IMG/VR virus record: IMGVR_UViG_3300008448_000185
Location: 1 to 43,548 of that record
Source: a virus
Direction: 5' to 3' (one strand)
Length of the DNA: 43,548 bases
Every line of letters begins with the position of its first letter. Position 1 is the first letter of the stretch. Positions 1 to 6,797 of the stretch are shown here, in pieces. Both the position numbers and the translations under genes were made by a program. The notes beneath the pieces are model-generated. The model did no database searches. It worked only from the letters and a program-made list of their open reading frames with translations, and was not told the DNA's origin.

Positions 1-86
1 TCCAATATAGCATAGCATTCAAATTTGTCTTTTGGAGTATAGAATAATTTTTCAAAAAGATAGTCTACTGCTGTTTGTTGTGCCAT
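1..86 (-). CDS. Small hypothetical phage protein, 3' end outside window
   Basis: An open frame starts with ATG at 86 and runs off the left edge; 28 codons are visible. It begins MAQQTAVDYLFEKLFYTP and continues without a stop. The motif AVDYL(F/I)E(K/Q)L is the usual opening of a family of roughly 60-80 aa proteins that I recall as common in Bacteroidota phages; no function is known to me. It starts two bases after the end of the upstream gene, consistent with one transcript. Confidence 0.6.
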   Translation of the reverse strand, partial: MAQQTAVDYLFEKLFYTPKDKFECYAIL

Positions 87-88
87 AG

Positions 89-283
89 TTATTTGTTTGT
101 TGTTTGGGAACTGCGAACATTATTAATCTCATCAGCCTCATCAAGTATCGCTTCTTCCCAACTATCTTCATGATATGTTAAAGCTATTGCACATCTTCTG
201 TACACGTCTAATAATTCATATATAGTTGTTACATCTTCATCTATTGTTACTATTGTTCCGTTTGATTCAATTGTTATTTTCAT
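89..283 (-). CDS. Hypothetical acidic protein (64 aa)
   Basis: A complete small frame in the leftward operon, two bases upstream of the next gene. The first half (MKITIESNGTIVTIDEDVTT) alternates in a beta-like way and the second half looks helical and acidic (DSWEEAILDEADEI). I recognise no domain. Tight packing between neighbours on the same strand is the main support. Confidence 0.6.
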   Translation of the reverse strand: MKITIESNGTIVTIDEDVTTIYELLDVYRRCAIALTYHEDSWEEAILDEADEINNVRSSQTTNK

Positions 284-288
284 ATCTG

Positions 289-453
289 TTATTTTATGGG
301 CGAAGTAATACCTCTTTCGTAGAAAGCTGCCAGTATCTTCATCTCTACATCTTCGTTAATCTGTCCTATCTCTGGGTAAGTTAATACGTCTTTCAACCTG
401 TCAGCTAAATAATCTTGAACATATCTGATAACGATGTCTTGTACCTGTTCCAT
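289..453 (-). CDS. Hypothetical small protein (54 aa)
   Basis: The ATG at 453 is preceded by the recurrent leader ending in AAACACATG and the frame ends with TAA at 289. The product begins MEQVQDIVIRYVQDYLADRL and is probably helical. It fills an otherwise empty gap between two leftward genes. No function is recognised. Confidence 0.6.
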   Translation of the reverse strand: MEQVQDIVIRYVQDYLADRLKDVLTYPEIGQINEDVEMKILAAFYERGITSPIK

Positions 454-463
454 GTGTTTAGTT

Positions 464-661
464 TTATTTGTTATATAAATTGTCTAAGTAGTTATTGATA
501 AACTTTAGCTTCCATTCACCATTGTGCCCATCTTCATCTAAGGCATACATCATGGCGTCAAATAGCTGCTGCCTTTCTTTAGTAACAAGCTCATTAGCCT
601 TGTCGTTCACTGCTGAATGTATCGGGTCTAATCCTTGTATAAGCTCCTGCATTGCTGTCAT
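464..661 (-). CDS. Hypothetical helical protein (65 aa)
   Basis: A small acidic, probably all-helical protein containing DAMMYALDEDGHNGEWKLKF. Its start overlaps the end of the upstream gene by four bases (ATGA type), which supports translational coupling. MTAM offers a second possible start three codons in. No recognised domain. Confidence 0.6.
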   Translation of the reverse strand: MTAMQELIQGLDPIHSAVNDKANELVTKERQQLFDAMMYALDEDGHNGEWKLKFINNYLDNLYNK

Positions 662-864
662 ATTGCTTCGTTTGTAAGGTTATCAATCTGCTCTCCATTA
701 GGAAAGTATATGGCTTCTGGAACTCTCTCCTCACTTCTACTTATCAGCATATCAACTGCCCTATATACTGACTCGTCATGCCATATTGCGTGGTGTAATC
801 TTGCGACGTATAGCATCCTTTCTGCTTCATCCATCTTGGCGAATGAACTTATTTTGTTTTGCAT
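658..864 (-). CDS. Hypothetical protein (68 aa)
   Basis: Complete small frame in the leftward operon, with a four-base overlap to the downstream gene. The sequence contains MDEAERMLYVARLHHAIWHD and is rich in charged and aromatic residues, as expected of a soluble helical protein. Function unknown. Confidence 0.6.
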   Translation of the reverse strand: MQNKISSFAKMDEAERMLYVARLHHAIWHDESVYRAVDMLISRSEERVPEAIYFPNGEQIDNLTNEAI

Positions 865-1022
865 GGTTTGATAATTTTAGTGTGTTTAATGTTTCTGTGT
901 GTCTTAATGTGTTTCAGCATCCCAGATGATTCGCATCTTAGTATCTCGTGTCTGTATGCCCCATCTTCTGATGTGAAATCGTAGGTTTTAATCCACTTTC
1001 TTTTCTTCAGTAGGTTTATCAT
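849..1022 (-). CDS. Hypothetical basic protein (57 aa)
   Basis: The frame is open from 1058, but I choose the internal ATG at 1022 (MINLLKKRKWIKTYDF) because it limits overlap with the upstream gene to 35 bases. The middle part (KTYDFTSEDGAYRHEIL) looks like a real beta-rich phage protein; the tail is very Lys/His-rich. Without it the 865-987 stretch would be empty in a region with almost no gaps. Confidence 0.45.
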   Translation of the reverse strand: MINLLKKRKWIKTYDFTSEDGAYRHEILRCESSGMLKHIKTHRNIKHTKIIKPCKTK

Positions 1023-1194
1023 GTTGTTTTTTGTTTGCGTCTTCAATAAGGTTTGCAAATACTCCGATGATAAATAGTGTGAAGGGCAGTCTGGACTTCT
1101 CTTGTTTCGGTAGCTTGTTGTAGTCCTTCTTCAAATTCTCATACTGGTCTGAAGTAAAGGCGTACAAGGCTTTCAGCGTGTTTTGTGCTGTCAT
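988..1194 (-). CDS. Hypothetical protein (68 aa)
   Basis: A Lys-rich, mostly helical small protein with a short hydrophobic stretch (LPFTLFIIGVFANLI, about residues 36-50) that could be a membrane or amphipathic helix. Its start has a variant of the recurrent leader (AAACACAATG). A short inverted repeat, CAAGT-N5-ACTTG, lies upstream at about 1212-1226. Function unknown. Confidence 0.55.
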   Translation of the reverse strand: MTAQNTLKALYAFTSDQYENLKKDYNKLPKQEKSRLPFTLFIIGVFANLIEDANKKQHDKPTEEKKVD

Positions 1195-1260
1195 TGTGTT
1201 TGGTTTGTGTGCAAGTTATACACTTGTGAATAATTAAAAAAATAAATTATAGATATTTTT

Positions 1261-1485
1261 TCAGTCAATTTGTATTGACTTGATAATCAAATCTTCTTGG
1301 CTCTTGGTTAGCTTAGTCAATAGCTTTATATGTGTGCCATTTTCAAATTCTACATATAAATCTGTTAGCCTTATGCTGACCTCTTGAACGTGTGGTAGTA
1401 TTTCATTCATGCCCAGAGTGTACTGGTAGTGGGCGGTAATGTTTACCCTATCTCCGTCTGCTATTATCTGGCTGCCTGTTTTCAT
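1261..1485 (-). CDS. Hypothetical beta-rich protein (74 aa)
   Basis: A small soluble protein with alternating hydrophobic residues (GDRVNITAHYQYTLG, IRLTDLYVEFENG) suggesting a beta-sheet fold. It overlaps its upstream neighbour by four bases. No recognised family. Confidence 0.6.
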   Translation of the reverse strand: MKTGSQIIADGDRVNITAHYQYTLGMNEILPHVQEVSIRLTDLYVEFENGTHIKLLTKLTKSQEDLIIKSIQID

Positions 1486-1826
1486 AGCTCAATTTTTATA
1501 GTGTCATAAAAGTATGGCGTATCTTCTCCCATAGTTACTGCCATTTCACGTGTTTCGTACATGTGTTCAGCTGCCCATACCCCTTCATCATCTTTATAGA
1601 TGTTAATGTAATAGTCATCTTTTCCTGCAAGGAATAGGTCAAGGTCGCTATCGCTACCTTTTCTGTGCCTTCCATCTCTCTCCCATGTGGCTATTATGTC
1701 TCCAATCCAGCCAACGATAGTTGTGCCATTAGAAGTTTCTTTAGCGTCTATAATATGTACCTCATGTCCATCCTTAGTAGCGACTGGAACTCCCTTAAGG
1801 GCTGCGTCTAAGTTAAATTTTCTCAT
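1482..1826 (-). CDS. Hypothetical phage protein (114 aa), F-DLxxALxGxPVxTxDG type
   Basis: The N-terminus (FNLDAALKGVPVATKDGHEV) fits a short domain I recall in many small phage proteins, where FDLxxALxGxPVxTRDGxxV is followed by a beta-strand and an Ile/Val-Gly turn, here TIVGWIGD. The C-terminal half is acidic and aromatic. The role of this family is not known to me. Confidence 0.65.
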   Translation of the reverse strand: MRKFNLDAALKGVPVATKDGHEVHIIDAKETSNGTTIVGWIGDIIATWERDGRHRKGSDSDLDLFLAGKDDYYINIYKDDEGVWAAEHMYETREMAVTMGEDTPYFYDTIKIEL

Positions 1827-1830
1827 TATT

Positions 1831-2028
1831 TTATTGATTTATGTTATTAAGTAAGCAAATTGATTCAAGTATGCTATTGGTTTCAGCGTCATACAAATCT
1901 TCTTCGGCGAAGTTCACTGGTATTACGTCAGAATCATAGTCAATTCTGAAATTTACGGATATTCGGCTAAGGTCTTGCCCATTCTTCTTAAGCATGAGCA
2001 AGTAGTTTAATAGTGCGTGTGCGTTCAT
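1831..2028 (-). CDS. Hypothetical protein (65 aa)
   Basis: A small acidic protein (MNAHALLNYLLMLKKNGQDL, then DLYDAETNSILESICL) with a helix followed by strands. It lies four bases before the next leftward gene and overlaps its upstream neighbour by four bases. The fold pattern resembles other short phage accessory proteins; function unknown. Confidence 0.6.
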   Translation of the reverse strand: MNAHALLNYLLMLKKNGQDLSRISVNFRIDYDSDVIPVNFAEEDLYDAETNSILESICLLNNINQ

Positions 2029-2234
2029 AGTGTTATTTCTTTAATGATTTCTTTTTCTGCTGGTTTAATTTCTTCTGCTATCTTGCCGAACATATATTCA
2101 GCATCGTCAAGGCTATCGGATATGAATAACAAGGTGGGTAAATTAGTTTCCTCTTGCATCATGATGAAGTATTCTGCTTGGAACTTCTTAGAATACTTGT
2201 TAAATTCATTTCGTTTTTCAATCCAAAGTTTCAT
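2025..2234 (-). CDS. Hypothetical protein (69 aa)
   Basis: A Lys/Glu-rich, probably helical small protein (MKLWIEKRNEFNKYSKKFQA). The first three codons overlap the end of the preceding gene. The ATG has a GTGT-type leader like its neighbours. No domain recognised. Confidence 0.55.
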   Translation of the reverse strand: MKLWIEKRNEFNKYSKKFQAEYFIMMQEETNLPTLLFISDSLDDAEYMFGKIAEEIKPAEKEIIKEITL

Positions 2235-2533
2235 TGTTGTGTGTTTTTTATTGTTATAGAATTATTTGATACTATCATTGTGTTGTCTGCAATACTATCG
2301 CCATCTTCATCCACCAGCTCAAACGTAGAGTGTCCGCCATTATCTTCTGGGAACATATCTTCAAGGGTGTCATATAGGGCTTCTTGATACGAAAAAGTTT
2401 CATCTGTTGTTCCGTCAGTGAAATTCTCAATCATAATCTTTTCAGCTTCTTCTTTGCTACTTGCTTGTACTTCATGATATTCCCTATACCAGATAGTACA
2501 TTTTCTGTCAATGTTGAATGTGTAAGTTTTCAT
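2231..2533 (-). CDS. Hypothetical protein (100 aa)
   Basis: The product starts with a strand-helix pattern (KCTIWYREYHEVQASSKEEA) typical of small alpha/beta phage proteins in which a beta-strand leads into a helix with SxEEAxK. The rest is acidic with FELVDEDGDSI. The start is preceded by ACACACATG. Function unknown. Confidence 0.6.
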   Translation of the reverse strand: MKTYTFNIDRKCTIWYREYHEVQASSKEEAEKIMIENFTDGTTDETFSYQEALYDTLEDMFPEDNGGHSTFELVDEDGDSIADNTMIVSNNSITIKNTQQ

Positions 2534-2589
2534 GTGTGTGTTTTTTGTAAAGTTATTAATGTGTGTTATTGAATGTTGTTAAAGGGTTG

Positions 2590-2838
2590 TTAATAGTATT
2601 TAACGTAGTCAGATACTGCTTGGTATATGTCTTGGTTAATCTGTTCAGTGTACCATTCGTAGTTAATTTCATCCAGTATGTTAGCCATGTCTGTATCATC
2701 CATGTCTATTGGGCTACCTGCATCTTCTTCGTATTGCTTAACGGCAAATTCAACATCATATAGGTTGAACAATAGGCTGGTATTATATCCTCTGCTTTTC
2801 AGCTCATTGATAATGTCTGTGTCTGTAAATTGTTTCAT
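2590..2838 (-). CDS. Hypothetical acidic protein (82 aa)
   Basis: An acidic protein with a helical N-terminus (MKQFTDTDIINELKSRGY) and conserved-looking DMDDTDMANILDEI. Its ATG overlaps the TGA of the short upstream gene (2835-2996), which indicates translational coupling. No recognised family. Confidence 0.6.
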   Translation of the reverse strand: MKQFTDTDIINELKSRGYNTSLLFNLYDVEFAVKQYEEDAGSPIDMDDTDMANILDEINYEWYTEQINQDIYQAVSDYVKYY

Positions 2839-2996
2839 AGTTGTATTTTTATATTGTTTAGTTCAATCCATTCATCTACTAATATATTGGCTGCATCACT
2901 GCATTGCGGCATATCCCCTAATCCCATTTCTGGGTTAGATATAAGCAAGTTGTATATCATTGCCCTAAGGTTGTCTAATTGCGTTTCTTTAATCAT
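2835..2996 (-). CDS. Hypothetical protein (53 aa)
   Basis: A complete short frame found by reading the gap between two leftward genes. The ATG is at 2996 and the TGA at 2835 overlaps the next ATG in an ATGA junction. The product begins MIKETQLDNLRAMIYNLLIS and looks helical. The coupled junction and the lack of any other content in the gap support it. Confidence 0.55.
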   Translation of the reverse strand: MIKETQLDNLRAMIYNLLISNPEMGLGDMPQCSDAANILVDEWIELNNIKIQL

Positions 2997-3008
2997 TTTA
3001 ATATGTTT

Positions 3009-3368
3009 TTAATTTTGTACTTGTGTGTTAATTAATTTAGGGTTAATTGGTATCTTGTATAGCTCATCAAGTATTTCAATCATTGTCGGTAGGTTTAGTT
3101 CATATTCATAAAATGCCATGTCGTGTCCATAATTATTTCCCAACCCGAATCCGTCAAATATCAGCCTATCACATTCTATTCTTGCCCCAAGTATGGCATA
3201 TTCATTGTAATGCCCATATTTATCTACATAAAATGTTCTTGGTAGGTCATAGAATTCTTCTTCTGAATTATGAATATCTCCGCATTCATGTTTGTTGATG
3301 TAGTCAATAATTTCATTCTTAACCTCATCTCTTAGGTCATTGTAGCGATTGTAAAATGATTGTGTCAT
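3009..3368 (-). CDS. Hypothetical phage protein (119 aa)
   Basis: A soluble, Tyr/Asp/Glu-rich protein. It has a central strand-rich part (TFYVDKYGHYNEYAILGARI) with a C-terminal helix (TMIEILDELYKI). The start carries the AAAACACATG leader. I do not recognise a named family. Confidence 0.65.
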   Translation of the reverse strand: MTQSFYNRYNDLRDEVKNEIIDYINKHECGDIHNSEEEFYDLPRTFYVDKYGHYNEYAILGARIECDRLIFDGFGLGNNYGHDMAFYEYELNLPTMIEILDELYKIPINPKLINTQVQN

Positions 3369-3390
3369 GTGTTTTATATTTTATTGGTTA

Positions 3391-3987
3391 TCAATATCTT
3401 GTACCATCTTCGTGGTATTCATATTCATTTACGTCAAGTTGTTCCATTAAATTTTCGTCTGAATAATAGTCTTCAAGACTTTTCTTTATATTGTTCAGCA
3501 CGTTATCCATGTGGTCTGAAAATTTATCGGCAGCATCCTCAAGTATTTTATTTTCTTCATCTGAAAATTCATGCTCCCAGTCATTGGGTTCAAATTCTAT
3601 GATAGTATCGGTATATCTTCCACCTTTGTCTCTTATTGTGAAATAAACAAATTCGTGCATACTTTCTGGTATTCCTAACCATATTAGAAACATCCTTTCA
3701 TCGTTTATGATAATACCTTCATCAGCATCAAGATGTGAATTTCTGTCTGTATCAAAATAAACTTTCCTTGTATTTCCTATAATCGGTTTTTGTCTGTCAT
3801 CATATTCCTTGCCAAATAGCTTATGCAATTCCTCATATTTAGGTTCAAATAGGTAGCAATCATCTATTACCCATCTAATTCCCCAGTCATCAAAGTATTC
3901 CCTTTCTCTGTATTGCTCTATTGCTAATTTCTTAGCATCATCTGACAATTCGCTGAATTTGAATAGTTGTGTTTCTATTGTTCTCAT
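3391..3987 (-). CDS. Hypothetical phage protein with FxELSDxAKxxAIEQYR motif (198 aa)
   Basis: The N-terminus (FKFSELSDDAKKLAIEQYRE) is a motif I recall at the start of a widespread family of phage and mobile-element proteins, usually YxFdELSdeAKekAiexyr. Family members have no established biochemical role. The remainder is acidic and aromatic, with a helical segment (ILEDAADKFSDHMDNVLNNI, about residues 145-165). It is the longest product in the leftward run. Confidence 0.7.
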   Translation of the reverse strand: MRTIETQLFKFSELSDDAKKLAIEQYREREYFDDWGIRWVIDDCYLFEPKYEELHKLFGKEYDDRQKPIIGNTRKVYFDTDRNSHLDADEGIIINDERMFLIWLGIPESMHEFVYFTIRDKGGRYTDTIIEFEPNDWEHEFSDEENKILEDAADKFSDHMDNVLNNIKKSLEDYYSDENLMEQLDVNEYEYHEDGTRY

Positions 3988-3999
3988 GGTATGTGTGTT

Positions 4000-4146
4000 T
4001 TAGTATCTTATTCCTATATTTTTATAGGCATCTGATAAGGTTAAAAAATACTGGTCATTATACTTGTCTGATTTTGATTTCAGCACATAGTATGTGTCTA
4101 TTTGCACTATTTTGCACCATTTGTTCTGAAAAATTATACTTTCCAT
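4000..4146 (-). CDS. Hypothetical protein (48 aa)
   Basis: A short complete frame (ATG at 4146, TAA at 4000) fills the 3988-4207 gap. The product begins MESIIFQNKWCKIVQIDTYY and ends in YFLTLSDAYKNIGIRY, a strand-then-helix pattern. No other content was seen in this gap; about 60 bases remain before the next gene. Confidence 0.5.
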   Translation of the reverse strand: MESIIFQNKWCKIVQIDTYYVLKSKSDKYNDQYFLTLSDAYKNIGIRY

Positions 4147-4207
4147 ATGTTTTTTGTTTAGAATGTAAAAATAGTTGTCAGATTAATTACTTGTTGTTAA
4201 TGGGTTG

Positions 4208-4393
4208 TTAAACATACATTGTTTCGTAGTCAAAAACTATCAACTCCTTTGCGTAGTCATGGGCAAGGTTGATAACATCATTCTCTGTCATGTTGTGGAA
4301 CATTTCAGTGATTGAACTATATTCAAGTTCTGTAAATGGGTCTAACTTGTACGATACGATAACTTCATTAAATTTTGTGTGTAAATGTTTCAT
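4208..4393 (-). CDS. Hypothetical protein (61 aa)
   Basis: A small acidic protein (ITEMFHNMTENDVINLAHDY) with two likely helices. The ATG at 4393 is preceded by the AAACACATG leader. Function unknown. Confidence 0.6.
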   Translation of the reverse strand: MKHLHTKFNEVIVSYKLDPFTELEYSSITEMFHNMTENDVINLAHDYAKELIVFDYETMYV

Positions 4394-4422
4394 GTGTTTA
4401 GTTTTATTGTGTTTTATGTTGT

Positions 4423-4869
4423 TTAGATAACTCCTTCGTCTGACAATGATGTGTAACCTTCGTCTGTTACTATGATATGGTCAAGTAGTTTGATATCCAA
4501 TGCTTCTCCCGATTGTTTCATTTTCTTGGTTAGGGTTATATCAGCGTCAGAGGGCTTTAGGTTACCACTTGGATGGTTGTGTGCTATTATTATGCTTGTT
4601 GCATTGCTTAATAGTGCAAATTGAAAAACGATTCTTGGGTCGGCAACTGTTCCCGTAACTCCTCCCGAACTTACTTTATAGAAACCTTGTACCTTATTTG
4701 CTCTATTCAGTCCTATTACGATAAATTCTTCAATCCAATTTATTTTTCCTTCATCAAAACACATGCGGCATATCTCGGCTGCATCTTCTGAACCTCTAAT
4801 TTGTTTCAGTTCCGATTTCTTTCCTTTAATCTTTAGCTTTATTTCAAATTCAGGTATAATTTGATTCAT
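4423..4869 (-). CDS. RadC-like JAB/MPN-domain protein (148 aa)
   Basis: This is the RadC C-terminal domain, a JAB1/MPN (JAMM-type) metalloprotease fold, without the usual N-terminal helix-hairpin-helix region. The metal-site motif is plain: H97 and H99 in AHNHPSG, followed by S107 and D110 (SDAD), with upstream Glu at 47/48 and the conserved segment LLDHIIVT. Full RadC proteins are about 220 aa, so this is a single-domain version, common on phages and conjugative elements. The fold predicts zinc binding; the real activity of RadC is not established. The ATG is 31 bases downstream of a terminator-like hairpin. Confidence 0.9.
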   Translation of the reverse strand: MNQIIPEFEIKLKIKGKKSELKQIRGSEDAAEICRMCFDEGKINWIEEFIVIGLNRANKVQGFYKVSSGGVTGTVADPRIVFQFALLSNATSIIIAHNHPSGNLKPSDADITLTKKMKQSGEALDIKLLDHIIVTDEGYTSLSDEGVI

Positions 4870-4899
4870 GTGTATTTTATTTGTTTGGTTAAAAAAAAT

Positions 4900-4931
4900 A
4901 CGGGTTTATGGGTTTCCCGTTCCCGTTCGGG
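4900..4931 (-). terminator. Hairpin plus T-run before the RadC-like gene
   Basis: Read on the - strand, CCCG-TT-CGGG is followed by ACGGG-N11-CCCGT and then ATTTTTTTT. The structure lies just after the stop of the 4932 gene and about 30 bases before the RadC-like ATG. It could be an intrinsic terminator or an attenuator, since no promoter fits in the remaining gap. Confidence 0.6.
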
Positions 4932-5099
4932 TTAGTTAAAATATAGCATTTCAACTATTTCGGCATGTTCCTCCATGCCCATGTCTTGGAATGTTGCCCA
5001 TGCCCCGTCTGTGTCGGCAAGTTCAACTATCTGTATTACTTCCGATACGATTTCTTTTCCGTAGGTTTCAATTGCTTCCTTTAGTGTTTCTTTGCTCAT
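4932..5099 (-). CDS. Hypothetical acidic protein (55 aa)
   Basis: The frame is open to 5156, but the ATG at 5099 (MSKETLKEAIETYGKEIVSE) is preceded by the recurrent AAACACATG leader, so I place the start there. The product is helical and acidic, ending EEHAEIVEMLYFN. It is followed directly by a hairpin with a T-run. Function unknown. Confidence 0.65.
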   Translation of the reverse strand: MSKETLKEAIETYGKEIVSEVIQIVELADTDGAWATFQDMGMEEHAEIVEMLYFN

Positions 5100-5176
5100 G
5101 TGTTTGTGTTTTTGATTATGAAGTAAAGGTAATTTGTAAGATGTTAAAGAACTCACAATACATTGTTAATCAGCTG

Positions 5177-5467
5177 TTAATGTATCAGTTCCCTTTTTTT
5201 GCAATTATGCTGTATGTTGGCTCTCACTATTATTCCCTGCTCTCTTAGTTCCCAAAATTTCTCTGTTGATATTATGCCTTGTTCAAATAATTCTTTTGCT
5301 GCCATGTGTTTGTAGTGGTCATCGTAGCCATATTGAAAAGGTAGCACATACATTTTAGCATCATCCATGCCATAATTTGTAACTATTTCGGCTGAAAAAT
5401 AGCTATTCCCGTTCACCTTGTCAAACCACTCTTTTGCGTTAATGTCAATAGTTTTAATCTGTTCCAT
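5177..5467 (-). CDS. Hypothetical phage protein, KEWFDKVNGNSYFSA family (96 aa)
   Basis: The segment AKEWFDKVNGNSYFSAEI followed by NYGMDD and LPFQYGY is a highly recognisable signature I recall from small proteins in many Bacteroidota phages and a few other viruses. The family has no assigned function. It is alpha/beta, with a C-terminal part varying between members. The start has the AAACACATG leader. Confidence 0.75.
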   Translation of the reverse strand: MEQIKTIDINAKEWFDKVNGNSYFSAEIVTNYGMDDAKMYVLPFQYGYDDHYKHMAAKELFEQGIISTEKFWELREQGIIVRANIQHNCKKRELIH

Positions 5468-5543
5468 GTGTTTGGTTTTTTGTGTGTTTAAAATTGTAAT
5501 GTAAAATTATGTGCTGAAATGTTAAATAGCTCACAATGACTTG

Positions 5544-5738
5544 TTAATCAGTTGTTAATATGCCAAGTTCATCAACTATAAAAATTATGTTATGTGTTTT
5601 TGAATAATAGCATTTTTTGTTAATTATTTCATGTTCAAATTTTATCGGGTCAATGTATTGGTAGCTTTTGTCTATCATGTGGTTAATAGCTTCATTTTCC
5701 GTCTTAAAAAATATGTATTTTGTTTCTATGTTTCTCAT
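5544..5738 (-). CDS. Hypothetical protein (64 aa)
   Basis: A small Lys/Ile-rich protein (IETKYIFFKTENEAINHMID) with a strand-helix-strand pattern. The ATG follows a TACACATG leader and lies 28 bases downstream of the hairpin at 5766-5784. No family recognised. Confidence 0.6.
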   Translation of the reverse strand: MRNIETKYIFFKTENEAINHMIDKSYQYIDPIKFEHEIINKKCYYSKTHNIIFIVDELGILTTD

Positions 5739-5765
5739 GTGTATTACGTTAAAGGATTGAAAAAT

Positions 5766-5784
5766 AGGCGGAATTTCACCGCCT
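5766..5784 (-). terminator. Intrinsic terminator-like hairpin
   Basis: AGGCGG-N7-CCGCCT is a perfect 6-bp stem. On the - strand it is followed by ATTTTTC. It begins 8 bases after the stop of the small membrane-protein gene at 5792. On the + strand it is followed only by TAATTC, so it acts better leftward. Confidence 0.65.
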
Positions 5785-5791
5785 TAATTCT

Positions 5792-5890
5792 TTACCAGTT
5801 TATTGCCATTGTGTAAACTTGCATGATGAAACATGCTGAAACAATAACAAGGACAATGAGAGGAACGGCAAAAGTTTTAATCGTTTGCAT
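5792..5890 (-). CDS. Putative single-span membrane peptide (32 aa)
   Basis: A short frame with ATG at 5890 and TAA at 5792. Residues about 6-23 (TFAVPLIVLVIVSACFIM) form one clear hydrophobic segment with a Lys before it. It sits between two terminator-like hairpins, so it forms its own small cassette. Function unknown; a role in host membrane modification is only a guess. Confidence 0.5.
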   Translation of the reverse strand: MQTIKTFAVPLIVLVIVSACFIMQVYTMAINW

Positions 5891-5910
5891 TTTTTAAATG
5901 TTTGGTTAAT

Positions 5911-5927
5911 ACGGGCAAAATGCCCGT
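5911..5927 (-). terminator. Hairpin with ACGGGCA stem
   Basis: ACGGGCA-AAA-TGCCCGT is a perfect 7-bp stem with a 3-base loop, 36 bases after the stop of the 5963 gene and 21 bases before the next ATG. The T-run is weak (ATTAACC), so it may be an attenuator or mRNA end rather than a strong terminator. Confidence 0.45.
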
Positions 5928-5962
5928 TTCGGATATTCAATCCTCATCAGCTAACCTCGTTT

Positions 5963-6184
5963 TTATCTTGAATAATATCCGCCCGTTAAATTATCCCAGT
6001 ACGCCTCCTCTTGGGCATTAATGTAGTTTTTTGTACTTTCTGTTTCATTGTCTCCTTTAGCTGCTTGGCTGTCTATGTGGTATGCCTTACGGCTTGAATA
6101 GTCGTAAAATATCAAATCTCCCTTTTTTAATGTTTTACCAGTTTCAGCGCATTTGCTGTTGAATTTTGCAAAAATCTGTTTCAT
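5963..6184 (-). CDS. Hypothetical phage protein, CAETGKxLKKGD type (73 aa)
   Basis: I place the start at 6184 (MKQIFAKFNSKCAETGKTLK) because this ATG has the AAACACATG leader, whereas the longer frame would start inside the upstream hairpin. The pattern AKFxSxCxxTGKxIxKGDxIxYd...AYxxxSxxA is one I recall from small phage and bacterial proteins of unknown function. It ends with DNLTGGYYSR. Confidence 0.7.
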   Translation of the reverse strand: MKQIFAKFNSKCAETGKTLKKGDLIFYDYSSRKAYHIDSQAAKGDNETESTKNYINAQEEAYWDNLTGGYYSR

Positions 6185-6210
6185 GTGTTTAAAATTTAAG
6201 GTTAAAAAAT

Positions 6211-6230
6211 ACGGGCATATTTCAGCCCGT
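6211..6230 (-). terminator. Intrinsic terminator-like hairpin
   Basis: ACGGGC-N8-GCCCGT with, on the - strand, a following ATTTTTT. It lies 8 bases after the stop of the 6238 gene and 27 bases before the next ATG. The surrounding plan is the same as at 4900 and 5911. Confidence 0.65.
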
Positions 6231-6237
6231 TTATTGT

Positions 6238-6540
6238 TTATGCTTCTTTGCACAAAAATTCCTCCGCCTCATTGTATGTACTGAAGAAAGTTTCTTCCCC
6301 GTCTTCAAAGTCTGTTACAAGGTATTCAACCTCTCTACCAAGCATGGAACAAATTTGAATGCCATTTTCAAGGGCTATGTAAATATATCCCGAATTGGGA
6401 TTGAAACCTGCCCCGCCGTCCATGATTGTTTCCCCTGCACAATGTTCAGCATAAGCCGAAAAGACATTAGCAAGTCCTTGAGCTTCGCAATATGCAATGT
6501 TTTCAGATAGTCCGTGAATTGTTAATGTTTGTGTGTTCAT
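6238..6540 (-). CDS. Hypothetical phage protein (100 aa)
   Basis: The start is placed at 6540 (MNTQTLTIHGLSENIAYCEA), which has the AAACACATG leader; the frame itself is open to 6579. The middle has DGGAGFNPNSGYIYIALENG and then LVTDFEDGEETFFSTYNEAE. This motif order resembles small phage proteins of unknown role. It is soluble and acidic. Confidence 0.65.
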   Translation of the reverse strand: MNTQTLTIHGLSENIAYCEAQGLANVFSAYAEHCAGETIMDGGAGFNPNSGYIYIALENGIQICSMLGREVEYLVTDFEDGEETFFSTYNEAEEFLCKEA

Positions 6541-6568
6541 GTGTTTAAATTTATTGGTTAAAAATTGG

Positions 6569-6772
6569 TTAAGCCGCAAACGTCTTTAGTAGTTTTTTAT
6601 TGTCAATTATGGAGTATGCCGCATCAAGGCTTTCCACTTCTATCAATCGCCTGTTTGCTGGGTCTTTGCTCTCCCATGAGTATAAGCCGTCAAGGGTTTC
6701 AATGCCGTATTCACAAGGATAGAAAAAAACTAACTCATAAGACTTAACAGATGCAGTAACTGAATTGAACAT
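6569..6772 (-). CDS. Hypothetical protein, first gene of the leftward operon (67 aa)
   Basis: This is the gene nearest the leftward promoter at 6798-6830, with a predicted 5' leader of only about 20 bases. The protein (SVTASVKSYELVFFYPCEYG, then ESLDAAYSIIDNKKLLKTF) has two halves, strand-rich then helical. Being first in an early-type operon it could be made early in infection; nothing in the sequence says what it does. Confidence 0.6.
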   Translation of the reverse strand: MFNSVTASVKSYELVFFYPCEYGIETLDGLYSWESKDPANRRLIEVESLDAAYSIIDNKKLLKTFAA

Positions 6773-6797
6773 AAAATAAAATTTTAATTGTGAGACA

